Of a DNA stretch of 64,000 nt, positions 1-11,895 are shown in pieces. Below the pieces are notes generated by a model. The model saw nothing but the letters and a program-made list of their open reading frames with translations. It was not told where the DNA came from and searched no databases. Each line of letters begins with the position of its first letter. Within the stretch, counting starts at the first letter, position 1. Position numbers and translations under genes: made by a program. Origin of the DNA: Acorus gramineus (taxonomy: Eukaryota; Streptophyta; Magnoliopsida; Acorales; Acoraceae); contig CM060855.1 of NCBI GenBank assembly GCA_030737835.1, positions 1 through 64,000 on the forward strand, given 5' to 3'.

Positions 1-602
1 ACCAGTCCACGAGGGGTCCACCATTTGTCCGACCTGAGCAAGGGCATCCATGTAAGGAGAGCTCGGCTAGCCTGGCGTAACCCGACCAAGGAACCAGGCC
101 TGGCTGAGGAGGTCCGCCTATACGTCCACATCGCGAAGATAACGGCAACTACAGATAATATCCTCTGACACCTCAATGGCAGGCGGCTGTCGGGGGACAG
201 TTACGCAGCAAGATCGTACGTGGCGGCCGATCCCGATGCCACCTGGACGATTCCGTCCGTATCTTTGATAACCTCACTCCGTGGAGCAAGATCGGCGCAC
301 CCTCTTCAAGTATAAAAGAGAAGACATCGTCGTCTCCACGAGGTATGCAAGAGAATATACTTACTCCTCCCACAGTAACCTTTTAGTTTAAGCAGACTTG
401 AATATTGACTTGAGCGTTGGAGGGGCGTTAGCCAGCACCATATTGGTGTGAGCTGCAGGTGCCCGGAGGAGGAGCTAGAGCCAATAGTCCACCCGATGGG
501 ACCTCGTCAACCTTGAGGAGCTACATCCATTCCTTCTCAGATCCCCATTTAAAGCCCAAATAACCTCCAAGATCCGGCTGCGTGGAGGAGGATCAGATAT
601 CA
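1..602 (+). mobile_element. partial LTR of a Ty3/gypsy-like retrotransposon (fossil)
   Basis: The stretch is much more GC-rich than the AT-rich DNA after it. It has an LTR-like layout: a TATAAAAG box near 311, and about 90 bases further on the motif GACTTGAGCGTTGGAGG, which is typical of the R/U5 part of many plant gypsy LTRs. It appears to end near 602, where AT-rich spacer begins. The left end lies outside the window. No internal gag-pol region follows, so it looks like a solo LTR or truncated copy. The family is an inference from the motif; old insertion. Confidence 0.6.
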
Positions 603-1707
603 CCCCCCACAATATAAAATCAAATACGTTGTATATAATGATATAAAAGTAAATAGCATATTTTTAGAGGGTATATATATGCAAAAAAAAAAAAAAAAAA
701 CTTATACATATAAGTAATGATTTAGTATACTTTTATTTATGGGAAATTATTTCAAGTACTTTTTTCAATCTTATTTTTAGGTCCCTGAACATTTTTAACA
801 CCCCGAAGTTAACAATTACAATTTTGTAACCCTTCAAACTTCTTTTTCCATTCCTTACTTAGTGAAATTCCTTTTGTATATTGTTATGTATTCTGAGTAC
901 ATTGTTAACTCGTACATTATTATCAATCTCCTATACATTATTACGTTGTCTATATAAATTGTTATGCGTCATAAATACATTGTTAGATCTCATACATTGT
1001 TAATCATTTCATATATATTGTTAACTAAGCTAGACATAGAACGGCATTTGATGTAAAAACCTGAAAAAAATATATAACCGCTAATGTGGGATGTTTTGTT
1101 TGGCTATACAAGTTAAGGAAACACAAAAAAAAAGTAGTAATGTCCCCTTTCATTTAGTAGATATACATCACTGTCTTTTTTTCTTCTTTTTTTTTTGTAA
1201 CTAGTTAGTGATCATGACCTCAAAGTATTATGATTATCATGCACTTCAAGATCAGTCTATAATTTGGTACCTGTTGCATTAAAACAGGGTCCCTGCAGTA
1301 AAAACTACAAAAAGCCCCAAGTGTACTAAGATCTTGTCAGCAAAGAATAAAGCAACATATATTCCTGACCTTTAAATTGGTGCATTTTCCATAGAATTCT
1401 CAAGGTATTGTTTCAAAACATATTAAGTTTTACATTGCCCGATGAAATCTCTTCACATGAACAAGCTATTCAATCTGATATCTTCAAAGATGATCAAGTC
1501 GGTTTTTTCTATTTATATGATTCAATTTGATGTATCATCATACAACATTATTTGAAAGAGAGGCACATCCTATCACAACATCTTCCACCACAAGGATCAC
1601 ATCTGCATGCGAGTATGTTTGTCAGTGTATAATATTTTCCATTTCACAAGATCATTTTCTACGAATTCCTTCTAAGAACTGCCATTTCTTGGGCTCAGAG
1701 ATAATTT
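603..1707. other. AT-rich spacer without a gene
   Basis: I see no coding region here. Between about 885 and 1030 a short motif of the type TACATTGTTA recurs seven or so times at irregular 18-28 base spacing. Similar motif runs occur at 27535-27610 and 45020-45120. There are A and T homopolymers near 683 and 1180. The last part may include the 3' flank of the GTPase gene transcribed from the right. Confidence 0.5.
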
Positions 1708-1830
1708 AATTTTCAACCCAACAATCTTCATAGGTAGAATGAAATAATATTAATTTCCAACCCAACAATCTCCATAGGTAGAATGAGATAATATTAATTT
1801 CCAACCCAACAATCTCCATAGGTAGGAATA
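1708..1830. repeat. 44-bp tandem repeat, about 2.8 copies
   Basis: Copies begin at 1708, 1752 and 1796, each starting AATTT(T/C)CAACCCAACAATC. They differ by only a few bases. The array lies just downstream of the GTPase stop codon, so it probably falls in that gene's 3' UTR or immediate 3' flank. Confidence 0.85.
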
Positions 1831-1876
1831 AGATTTGCTTGATGTTGAGGCTGGTGTGACTGCTCTACTACTGACG

Positions 1877-4800
1877 TCATATGGTTGCGGAAAGAAGCTT
1901 TTCACATTCAGATTTCTTTTTCTCCACCTGATGAAGTTGGAGCTGATTCAGAGCTTTGTCAGCTTGGGAAACAACTTTAGAAACTGTAAAACCTGTTTCC
2001 TCAAAGCGCCGTGCCCTGTGAGGAAGCAAGGAGTCGCGCAGTACCACATCAACCCCTTCATATGTCCAAACACCTAAACGAACCATTCCCTTGAGTCCCA
2101 CAGCAAACCAACCAAGACCAGCAGCAGCCACATCAACAGAACTAACTTTCCAACTGTTCCCGGAGACGGTGCATTCTTTCCTTACCCACTTCCCAAGTTC
2201 CTCCACACGCTTCTGACTATTGGGCGGCTGCATATAGAATTGTATGATAGCATCAGATTTGATTTTGAAGGATTGATCTAAGTATCATATGAAAGATGCA
2301 TTAAAGAAGTTTCAAGAAAAGGTAAATTCAATGTTGAAAAACTGGCTAAGAACTTTTTTCTTTCCTCAATGGAGTTTTGTTCTGTTACAGCAAACACAGA
2401 CTTGTGAAATCTAAACTGTGAAACTCAATGTACCTTCAACTGACGACCAAAGTGTGTTTCTATCATTGTGCATGCATTCTCTGTCTTCCCCATGTGAAGT
2501 GGAAGGTGGGGAGATGCCCAAATAGTGAGATAAATTGAATCTACTGACGCTTCCTCCACGTCAAGCCTCATGAGTCCAGCAATATGAACTGAATGACCTG
2601 CCTGTCACAATAAAATTGTCCATGAGAACATGTATACTGAAGTGGAACAATAACACAAATTCTTACCCTCAAAAAGTTGAGAAGAGATATAGTCTCTCAA
2701 ATACTTTATCAATCTTTCAAGATAAATGTGTTCATGCACAATTGTGCGCCTTTGTTTTCAAATTATATTTCTTTGGGATCAGATCATGAAAGGAGACAAA
2801 AGATTCAGAAGAGAAGGAAAGTATGATAAGACAATAAAAGGAATAGAAATGGGAGAAAACAAAGTATATATAAAAAAAAAAAAATTATAATATCTTTGAC
2901 TACAGTATTTCTCCAGGCTCCTACAATAAGTGTAACAATCAAAGCCTTCGGAATTTCGGATGTCCAGTACTCTGGTTTATGGTTAACTTAGTGTAGATAT
3001 CTCAGAGAACCTGCTTGAGTTGTTGCTTGAAGAGGGCATGGTCTGGGGGAATTATACATCTTTGACTGAAAACTTCAATAGAGGGCTGATTTTTATTTTA
3101 TTTTGATGTGCCTGTATGTTTGTTTTGGCGGAAGGGGGTGAATGTTAGGCTGCTGACTGCTGAGAATGATTTGGATGGCCAAGCCTCTCCAAAGATGCAA
3201 TCTTTATGAGTTCATTAAGTCCTAAATAAATCAAACGGGATGCATGGAGTTCCTTTCATCAATGTTGTGCAGGTGTGAATGTGAAGATGCAGGGCATTTA
3301 TTTGTCAAGCACCCTTAACTAAATCAAATAGATTTTGATGGTCAAAATCCTTCTTAAGGTGCAATATTTTATGCATATATTAATCATTAACAAAGTGATA
3401 ACTAAATCAAACAGGCTCCCAACCTGTAAGCTGGGCGGGAATGAAAATGAAGATGCTGAGCATTTATTTGTCAAGACCATACGGTAGGTTTCATTTGGCA
3501 CAAGGTGACTTTCTATGAGAATTACCTCCATCCAATCTATACTAAAGTTCCTTGGAAAAAGAGGAACGAAGACAGAAAAAAAAATAGAAAATTGAGCTCC
3601 ATTATGCTATTTACTAGGTTTTATGGCTAAAAAGATATAAGAAGCTATTATATGTTCTGAAAAGGTGGGCAAGTGTTCTATGCTTCTTAAAAGTAGGGTG
3701 CAACTTGGGCGGGTTGAACCCGACTCAACCCAGTTCATGGGCGGGTTTGGGTTTGGGTTTAGGTTTTTCTCTGCCGGGTTCAACCCGATCCGAACCCAAT
3801 TCGGGTCGGGTTCGGGTTGGGGGGTCGGGTTAGGCGGACTCAACCCGAACCCGACCCCGAATGCATGTTAACATAAATGTTATGTTGTCACAATATACCT
3901 ACATTTCACTAAACCCTAAAAACCCAAATTACATATTGTCTGATTTTTTTTGTTTGTTTGTTTTTGTGTAGACTTATTGTGTATGTACGTAGTAAAAATT
4001 AATTTGAGCATTGAAGATGAAGGGTTTTTTTAGCAAGTGGTGAAGGTTTTTTTTATATTTTTGTTGAAAAGCGATGAAGCTATGTTTAGCTTAATTAAAA
4101 TTTAGAATATGTATTCATAGACTATTTAGATTTTGTAAGTTTTTTTTGTAGTGAATATACATTTAATTAATTAGAATTTATTGTGTTGTTTATTAAATAA
4201 TTTTTATGATCTTTTAAGTATTAAACCCGAGCCCGACCCGAGCTCAACCTGAGCCCGAATTCAACCCGAACCCGACCCGAACCCACGGGTTGAGGTCGGG
4301 TTCGGGTTTGGGTTGAACCCTTCGGGTTGAGGTCGGGTTCGGGTTGGGCTCTATGCAATGCGGGTTAAAGCCGAACCCGACCCAACCCGCCCGAGTTGCA
4401 CCCCTACTTAAAAGATTGCTCTTTTGTACCATGTAGTTTATCAATCTTAGTATAATTGGAGAACAACACCTTTGAGGGGGGGAGGGGGGGGGTGGGTTTT
4501 GCTGACCCAATTGAAAGAGTGACCATAGATATTATGTACTTGACTTGGTATCAACAAGAAACAAAAATGAAGGGAATTCTGTTCTCAGTCTCTCAGGGAC
4601 AACTGGGGTGGCCAGTTAGAGGATGGTTGATCAGCCTGCAGTTGGGATTTTGAGGAGTATTGTTATATACTATAAGAGATCAAAATGGTCTCTGCTGTGA
4701 GGGGCAAGGTGCACCTTGTCAAGGGAAACTTGATCACAATAGAAAGGAGGATCATGATGGTATGGGCGTCTTGAACTTAAGATGGATGGAGAAAAGTTTG

Positions 4801-7408
4801 TTTAAAACAACGGCTTTGGAGGATGATAATTGAACCGGATGCTTTGATGTGCTCTTCTGGAAAGATAGATGCTGAAGGGAGGATCTTTTTGTTTTTTTAA
4901 GAAACAGTAAGCCTTATTTTATTGCTAAAAAAGGGGGAATGCCCAAAATACACAAAGCAAATGCAAAGATAAAAGCAAAAAAGAAGGAACCAGAGACTAG
5001 GTAGAAGAAATATCTACCCACAGCCCACGGATCTTTGAGGAGACATTTCCCAGCTTTTTGGAGTAGCTTACCAAAGCAATAACAGGGTCCAACAGGCATA
5101 TGAGGTGATGGATAATATAATAGTGTGGAGACCAAGACATAAAGATGCTAAAATGAGGAGAAATACCAGAAACAATTACTCCTTCAGATTCTTCATGCTA
5201 CAGAAAATGAGGGTAGATTCTCATGCAACTGATGAGGTGAATTGGAAGAAGGCAACTCTGGTTTTTACAGTAAAATCATGAAACAAGGTTTTGGCTGGGA
5301 GGTCTCAAGTTCAGAACAAAAGTATTCCAAATGAGGTTGATGACAGAAGGCTAAGAGAGAGATTGAAATAAAAGCACCCATTGAAAATGCAAGTGCTCAT
5401 GTGCCTTCTGTGTCAGGACAAGCTTCTTACAAATATCAACAGAAACCATTGTACTGCAGAGGAGTCACTTCTGTGCGAATTCTGCGAGGCTTGTAATGAG
5501 GATGTTACATCTGTTTATCCAATGCTCTGGTAAAGCGAAGAATGCAACTATAAATTGCTTAAACATTTCATCAATCAGAGCAATGTATTTTTTCTTTGGG
5601 AAATTGAGTAAGGAGAGCAGTAAGCAAGAAATAAAGGTTCATCCTGATCATCCCTCAAGGTCTGCTGGGCAATATAGTTGGCAAGAAACGATAATCTTTT
5701 CAATGGGAAGCAGAATATGTCTAGATTTCAAAGGTGAATTAAAGAAAAATCGTGAACTTCACTGGGAGATCTCATGTCACCATTTTGTTTGAAAGGCACC
5801 ATCTTTGATCGTGACAGCGGGCGACAGAAACCAATTATAATTCAGTTTTTCTATATAAGAAAAACTATTATTATGAGATTGTAAGAGGACTGGGTCTTCT
5901 GTTATTTTTATCTTTATTTTCTTTTTTTATCCTCTTCTCTTTGTAGCCTCCCAGGTATATTAATAGATGGTGTCCCAATCTTCTTCTCAAAACTTTTTTC
6001 AAACAAAATCTTCTTCTTAAAAGAAAATCCAAGTGTAAGCAGAGAACAAAAAAAATAAAATAGAGAGATTCCAAGCACCACTCAGCACAATTTCAAGAAC
6101 GCGCACACTTAAGCCTGAACCATTTTTGTATCTTATCATACATGAGAGACTAAAAATAAGAAATGCTGATTAAACTACAAAATGAGGATAAAGAAAGCAA
6201 AACAAACTCACCCCAACCCTATACGTCCTCGGTTTCAATTCCTTGTCAATGCGCACCAGCTTCTGCTCCTCTGAGGTGAGCCTCATCATCAACTGATGGG
6301 GGTGTAAAATCCCAGGCGTATCAAACAGCTTTGCCTGCCCCGGTAGCACCCCATCCACCCTAACAATCCCCAAAGTTGTTCCTGGCACCACCGCCTCGGT
6401 CAATTCGCTCACCACTTTCCCACCACTCACCTTCCCAAGCGAATTAATCAAGGTTGACTTCCCTGCATTCTGTGCCCCAACCGCGTAAACATGCCCCCTT
6501 GCCCCCACCAATTCAACCAACTCATTCAACAGGTTCTTGATCCCCCAGTTCTTCAAAGAGCTCACCAGATGAACAGCCGAGATTTCTCCATCGGCGGCTG
6601 CCTCTCGGGCCCTTCGTCGCACCCAGTGCTCCATACCGGTCGGGGACAACGCTTCCGTAGGGAGGAGGTCGATCTTCGACGCCACCATCACCACCCGCGG
6701 CACATTCCCAGGCTTCCCCTCAGTCCAATCCATCCTATGCTCCTGTATCGAACCCAATAAACTCCTCACGACCCTCCGTGGGAATGACCCGTCAAAGTCC
6801 GTCGAATCGACGACCATCATCACCACCGACCGTGAGCCGGACGCGGATGCGAGACGCCTTCCGACCGTCCGATCGAAGTCGAAGCTGGGGAGGAGTCGCT
6901 CAACCTCCGCGCACTTGACCTTCCCGTAATGCCTCAAAGAGTGACACCGAGCGCACACGACGGGCTTCTTCGGCTCCCCATCAGATTCGACATTAACAGG
7001 GATTCTATGAAGATGATGTGCTCGGTAGCTAGGGTTTTTGGGGGAGGGTTTGGTGAAGAATCCGGGGAGTTTCGGATCGGTGTCCTGCATTGAAACGCCG
7101 CAGCCGGGGCAGAGGCACGAGAGGCTACTACCTCCGACGGCGCCATTGTTGGTGGTCTCTTTGAGGATTGGAGTATTTGAAGAAGAAGAAGAAGAAGAAG
7201 AGAAGCGAAGAGAGGATGTGAAGATGGTGTTAGGGTTTTGGGAGGGTTTTGGGAGGTCTTTGTAGGGTTTCTTCGAATCTGAGTATGCGAAGTAAAGTAG
7301 TTTTACGTGCTTCGACGGCCTGAAAGAGCAGGTGGAGAGCTTCCGAGCTGTCCACGTCAGCATCTCACGACGGCTGCTTCGACGACGACGACGAACTATC
7401 GGCACCAC
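1877..7408 (-). CDS. circularly permuted YqeH/BPG2-type GTPase, organellar (3 exons)
   Basis: Exons on the minus strand are 7408-6212, 2601-2434 and 2227-1877. All junctions are GT-AG and in phase 0, giving 571 aa. The N-terminus is basic and Ser-rich, transit-peptide-like, with a serine run from a TCT repeat near 7177-7205; Met16 (7363) is an alternative start. A four-Cys zinc finger follows (CPGC at 100-103, CARC at 152-155). The G motifs come in permuted order: SKID (G4, 244-247), SSLK (G5, 283-286), GAQNAGKST (G1, 311-319), PGTT (G2), DTPG (G3, 363-366). The C-terminal part matches plant BPG2-like proteins. Bacterial YqeH and plant BPG2 act in 30S/plastid ribosome assembly; the same role is inferred here. 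Which paralogue it is (BPG2 or the shorter At4g10620 type) is unsettled; the length favours the latter. Intron 1 is 3.6 kb and repeat-rich. All G motifs are intact, so the gene looks functional. Confidence 0.93.
3170..3475. repeat. diverged direct duplication in GTPase intron 1
   Basis: Two related segments of about 145 bases, near 3170-3312 and 3332-3475, both end in GCATTTATTTGTCAAG and share several blocks. Divergence is high, so this is an old local duplication. The rest of the intron on either side (2602-3685 and 4415-6211) shows no coding region. A stretch around 4890-4980 (AAGCCTTATTTTATTGC, then AATGCCCAAAATACACAAAG) resembles the 3' end of a plant LINE in reverse, but too weakly to call. 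Confidence 0.5.
3694..4406. mobile_element. hAT-type MITE in intron 1 of the GTPase gene
   Basis: The terminal inverted repeats are TAGGGTGCAACTTGGGCGGG on the left and the matching ...GAGTTGCACCCCTA on the right. A perfect 8-bp target duplication CTTAAAAG flanks it (3686-3693 and 4407-4414), diagnostic of the hAT superfamily. The 713-bp element has no transposase. Both ends are packed with GGGTT(C)GGGTT-type repeats and their complements. Non-autonomous; the perfect duplication suggests a relatively recent insertion. Confidence 0.9.
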
Positions 7409-7440
7409 TTTTTAGAGTGCGCCGGCTTCCTTTTTCTGTC

Positions 7441-7918
7441 TTTTAAGGAGTGCGGATCCAATAAGGACTGGATCTGATCAGTTCTATCAGTATCAAAGTA
7501 AACATCCTTTTATTCGAATTGCACAACGTACGTATAAATCGAACTATACAATCAATTATTGAGTATATATTTCACTTTCTTATTGGATCCAGTCAGATAT
7601 TGGAGAAAATATGAATTCCTAAGTATCATTAGTATCCAACAGGAGAATGAAATAGATAACCAACAATTGGTTGTGCAGTTCGATTTATACGTTGTGTAGT
7701 TCGATTAAAGGGATGTCTAGTTCGGTACTGACCGAACTAATCTCGTCTTTGAAACTCCTCTATAATTCACAGGTCCGGATCTAGTGAGTCCGGTTAGTAT
7801 CGAAATGTATAACCTATGAATCAAACTACATATTCTATAAATCGAATTACGCAGTCAATTGTTAGGTACAGTTTTCACTCTTTTATTAAATCAAGTTAAG
7901 TATGGGTTTGGTCAATAC
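7441..7918. repeat. palindromic repeat region upstream of the GTPase gene
   Basis: Blocks such as CGAATTGCACAACGTACG and their imperfect reverse complements (GTTGTGCAGTTCGATTTATACG) alternate. A related unit resumes after the MITE at 8467-8610. It reads as an old foldback repeat, tandemly duplicated and later split by the hAT MITE. It abuts the GTPase start codon, so the gene's promoter overlaps it. The family is unrecognised. Confidence 0.5.
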
Positions 7919-8466
7919 CAGTGTTTTAAATAGCGATCGGGATATCAAGATCTCGGTTCGATATATCGATTTTGGGAGTGTAATCACTAAAATCGGGCAG
8001 TTATCGAAAAAATATCGATAGTTCCTTTTGCAGATGAAGATATCAACAAAAAGAAAAAAAATCGAAATAGAATAAGAATTAGATGAGAAGATTTCGGCTT
8101 AGCGGTTTCCATCGTTTAGCTTCATCATCTATATCTCTCCGGCAATCTCTCTCTCTCTCTCTCTTTCTTTTTCTTCCTTTCTTTGCGGCATCCATGGCGC
8201 CACCGCATCCTCTCTATTCTTTTTTAGGGTTTGGGAAGAGATAAGTCAAAGTGATGATCACATGACAATACTGATATGTTATTTTGTCCCAAAATTATCA
8301 TCAAATCTAAAAAATGCACGTGCATTGTGTTACATATCAGTACTGACATGTTGTTTTAACTGAAACTTGGCAGATCGATTTAGCGTTCGATTTTTCGATA
8401 TATCGTTCGATATATCGTTTTGACACCCAGATCGATATATCAAAAAAATCGATATTTAAAACCTTG
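7919..8466. mobile_element. 548-bp hAT-type MITE
   Basis: Termini are CAGTGTTTTAAATAG and ATATTTAAAACCTTG, forming an imperfect inverted repeat. The flanks GTCAATAC (7911-7918) and GTCAATAT (8467-8474) are an 8-bp target duplication with one difference. Repeated GATATATCGAT-like segments fill the ends. There is no coding capacity. It interrupts an older palindromic repeat. Confidence 0.75.
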
Positions 8467-8678
8467 GTCAATATCATCAGTATCTAATAGGAGAGTGACA
8501 TTTATACCTAATAATTAACTATGCAGTTTGATTCATATGCTTTGTAGTAGTTTGATTCATAGACTGTGCAATTCAGTACTAATTGATTGACCAAAACCAG
8601 CCCTCACTAGATTCAGACTCATAATCCACCATCCAATGTTTTCAATTAGGGTTAAAAGACATTAGAGACCAATTTCAA

Positions 8679-8905
8679 GAGTTCTTTTACACTCGGTATT
8701 TTTTACTGGTCCAAATGCAATCCACTGTGTTGGAAATTTTTTATATATCTAGAAAATGAAATCATTTAATTAATTGTAGTATATACTTCACTTTTTATAA
8801 AAATATATACTTCATTAAATGAGATATGTGTTTTTTTTTTTTTAAATTGAAAACATGTGCGATCTTTGTTTTGGATTGTAAAATGGATTGTGTGTAACAT
8901 TTTTC
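8679..8905. mobile_element. MITE, GTTACAC...GTGTAACATTTTTC family, copy 1
   Basis: The left side has TTTTACACTC and the right side has ATTGTGTGTAACATTTTTC. The same layout (inverted termini around an AT-rich core holding ACATGTG(C/T)GNTCT) recurs at 10352-10575, 27721-27962 and, inverted, at 34543-34840. A truncated copy ends at 55617. The termini resemble the ends of the MULE at 28271-34208, suggesting a MULE-derived MITE. Confidence 0.5.
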
Positions 8906-11895
8906 ATGTTTTAAAACAAGATCTCACCCATGCCATCCAATTTAACTGTCACCCATTTTGAATTTCAATTCAGTTTATCTTCAAAATCTAATGATATAAA
9001 AAAAAAAGGAATTATAATGTTATGTACATGCACATATGAATGGCATTGGACAGAAAGACAAGAAAAAGAACAACCTCTAACATGTGGGTGTTTTGATCTA
9101 CACAAAAATTTCAGGGAATATAAAAAATAAAAGAGTTGAAATAAATACTTGGAATTAGTATTTCTTTGAGCTGATTTGGCAAGGGATAAATGGTGGGATA
9201 ATGGGTAAATATGGAGATACGTGAGTTAGAGAAGAGCTTATCCCCGTTTGGTATAAAAAATAACTGAGATAAACTGCAGACAGCTGTCCCAATCTTAAAA
9301 TGAAAACGGGGATATTTTGTTCTACCTAAAGGCTGATATAGCATTTATCATCACTTTTTTATCACAATTTTGACAAATATAAATATGAACAAAATTGATA
9401 GATTTTTTATCCCTTAAAATTAAAACAACCTATCATCAAAACCTTAATTCCTTGCCAAACTAGCCCTAATTAATTATTCATTAACCAATTTTAATCGTAA
9501 AATTACCATACCCATTGATTCCCATCTACCAGTAACATTTCCCTCACACAACCACCCCCTTCACTCCTCAAGCAAGATGATTTGTACTAGTCGCCATTGT
9601 TGAAGATCCCATTCACATCAAAAACTGCACTCACGATACCCATTCAAAAATGGCAATTGCAATCGCAATGCGATCCTCACGGTTTAACCACTATCGGTTA
9701 ACAAACATTTATTTGATAATGAATTCTCTTGAATTCTCACACGAATGCATCACCTAGATGCAAAGCAATTAACTATGTTCTTTGTGAATTAATGATTGGG
9801 TATGATTCTAATAATGAAACTTGGTTAATGATGAAACGTGCAAATATAATAGGTAAAAATTGAATAAAAAAGAAATGGAACAATACGAGTTAATCGACAA
9901 ATGACAATGCCAGGTTATTATTTGTACATGGAAATAATACTACTTAGCAAATATTTAAAACATGCAACTTATTAGCTATTAATTGAGTAAATTATTAATG
10001 AAATATATGAATTGTCAATGAATTCTTAAAAAAATTCATATGCTATTAAATATCTTTATTTCTAAACTTCACCAACTCACTTTCATCTCAGGGCCCAGCG
10101 CTCTGAGCCCACGATATGGACTACTGTTGGGGCTCCTACAAATGTGTTTGCTTGAGTCTATGGGAATGTTATGATGGTCTATCATATTTTAAATCTGATC
10201 AGTGTTCTTATGAGTCATCAATGAGGGATTAAAATGTGGATAAAATTGTGACAAGAGACTATAGGGATTGACAAGAATTGATGTAATTTGGCACTTACTT
10301 TAGTCCTGATAATGATCATGATCAGGACTAAAGCAAATCATGACGGGTGAGGACTCTTGTTACACTCATTACTTGATTTTTACTGTTCCAAATGCAGTCC
10401 ATTATATTGGGAATATTTTATATATTTTATGAAATGATATCATTCAATTCATTATAGTACATACTTTACTTTTTATAAAAGTATATATTTCATTATATGT
10501 TGTATATTATTTGAAAAAAAAAAACAGATGCGATCTATGATTTGGACTTAAAATAAGTTGTATTTAACATTTTTCTTGTTTTAAAATAAGATTTGGCTCA
10601 TGCCGTCCGATTTAGCATTCACTTGTTTTGAATTTCAATTCAATTTATCTTCAAAATTTGATGATGTAAAAAAGGAATTTAAATGTTACGGACATGCACA
10701 TATGAATGACATCGGGCAAAAATATTGGAATTAGAATTTCCTTGAACTAGTTTGATAAGGAGATAAATGATGGGATAATAAATAATTATGGAAATATGTG
10801 AGTCAGGATGACAGCTTAACCTTGTTTAGTATAAAAAAATAATCAAGATAAACTACGGAGAAAATTGTGATATTTTGTTCAATCTAAAAGTTGAGATGGC
10901 TTTTGTCTCTCCTTTTTATTTCAATTTTGATAAATGTAAATGTGAATAAGATTGATGGATTTTTTTATCTCATAAAATTAAAATAACTTATCATTAAAAC
11001 CTTAACTATTTGCCAAACTAATTATATAGTCGTTAACCGATTTTAATCATAAAATTAACATACCCCCATTGATTCCTCCCTACCATCAGCATTTCCCTCA
11101 CACAACCACCCCCTTCACTCCTCAAGCAAGATCATTTTAACCCTGTCACCATTCATGATACCCATCAAAATGGCAGTCACATCAAAATCTATACTAATGA
11201 TACCCATTCGAAAATGGCAGTCACAATCGCAATGTGATCCTCATAGTTTAACCACTGTCGATTAGCGAACACTGGTTCGATAATGAATTCTCTTGGATTC
11301 CCACACGAATGCATCACCCAGATGCGAGGCAATTAACTATGTTTTTTTGCAAATTAATGATGGGATATGATCCTAATAACGGGTCATACATAGGCCTGTC
11401 ACAAATAGGCCTAGTTAATTATGAAACGTGCAATTATGACAAGTAAAAATTGAATCAAAAGGAAGTGAATCAATACGAGTTAATCAAGGAATGGCAATGC
11501 TAGGTTATTATTTGCACATGGGAATAATACTATTTAGCAAATATTTAAAACATGCAACTTATTAGCTATTAATTGAGTAAATTATTAATGAAATATATGA
11601 ATTGTCAATGAATTCTTAAAAAATTCATATGCAATTAAATATCTTAATTTCTAAACTTCACCAACTCACTTTCATCTCGGAGGCCCCAACGCTCTAGCAC
11701 ACGATATGGATTGTTGTTGGGGCTCCTACAAATGTGCTTGCTTGAGTCTCTAGGAATGTTATGATGGTCTATCATATTTTAGATCCGATTAGTGTTCTTC
11801 TGAGTTATCAATGAGGGATTAAGATACGGATAAAATTGTGACAAGAGACCGTAGGGATTGCCAAGCATTGATGTAATTTGGCACTTACTGAAAAG
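8680..11895. repeat. 1.6-kb segmental tandem duplication, no gene
   Basis: Copy 1 (about 8680-10305) and copy 2 (about 10352-11895) are diverged direct repeats. For example TTTGGCACTTACT near 10289 recurs near 11879, 1590 bases later, and the 200 bases before it are close to identical. Copy 1 is some 90 bases longer. Each starts with a MITE-like segment (8679-8905 and 10352-10575). No ORF of note is conserved in both. Neither copy shows LTR ends or a primer-binding site. Confidence 0.75.
10352..10575. mobile_element. MITE, GTTACAC...TTAACATTTTTC family, copy 2
   Basis: This is the counterpart of 8679-8905 in the second half of the segmental duplication. It begins GACTCTTGTTACACTC and ends TTTAACATTTTTC. 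It has no coding capacity. Confidence 0.5.

Noticed and set aside
3700-4400. Telomere-like repeats (GGGTTTGGGTTTAGG)
   Set aside because: They are irregular, mixed with GGGTTCGGG words, and mirrored at the other end of a bounded hAT MITE. Plant telomere repeat TTTAGGG is not in a regular array.
8680-11895. The 1.6-kb direct repeats as LTRs of one element
   Set aside because: The copies are adjacent with no internal region, have no TG...CA ends or target duplication, and differ in length.
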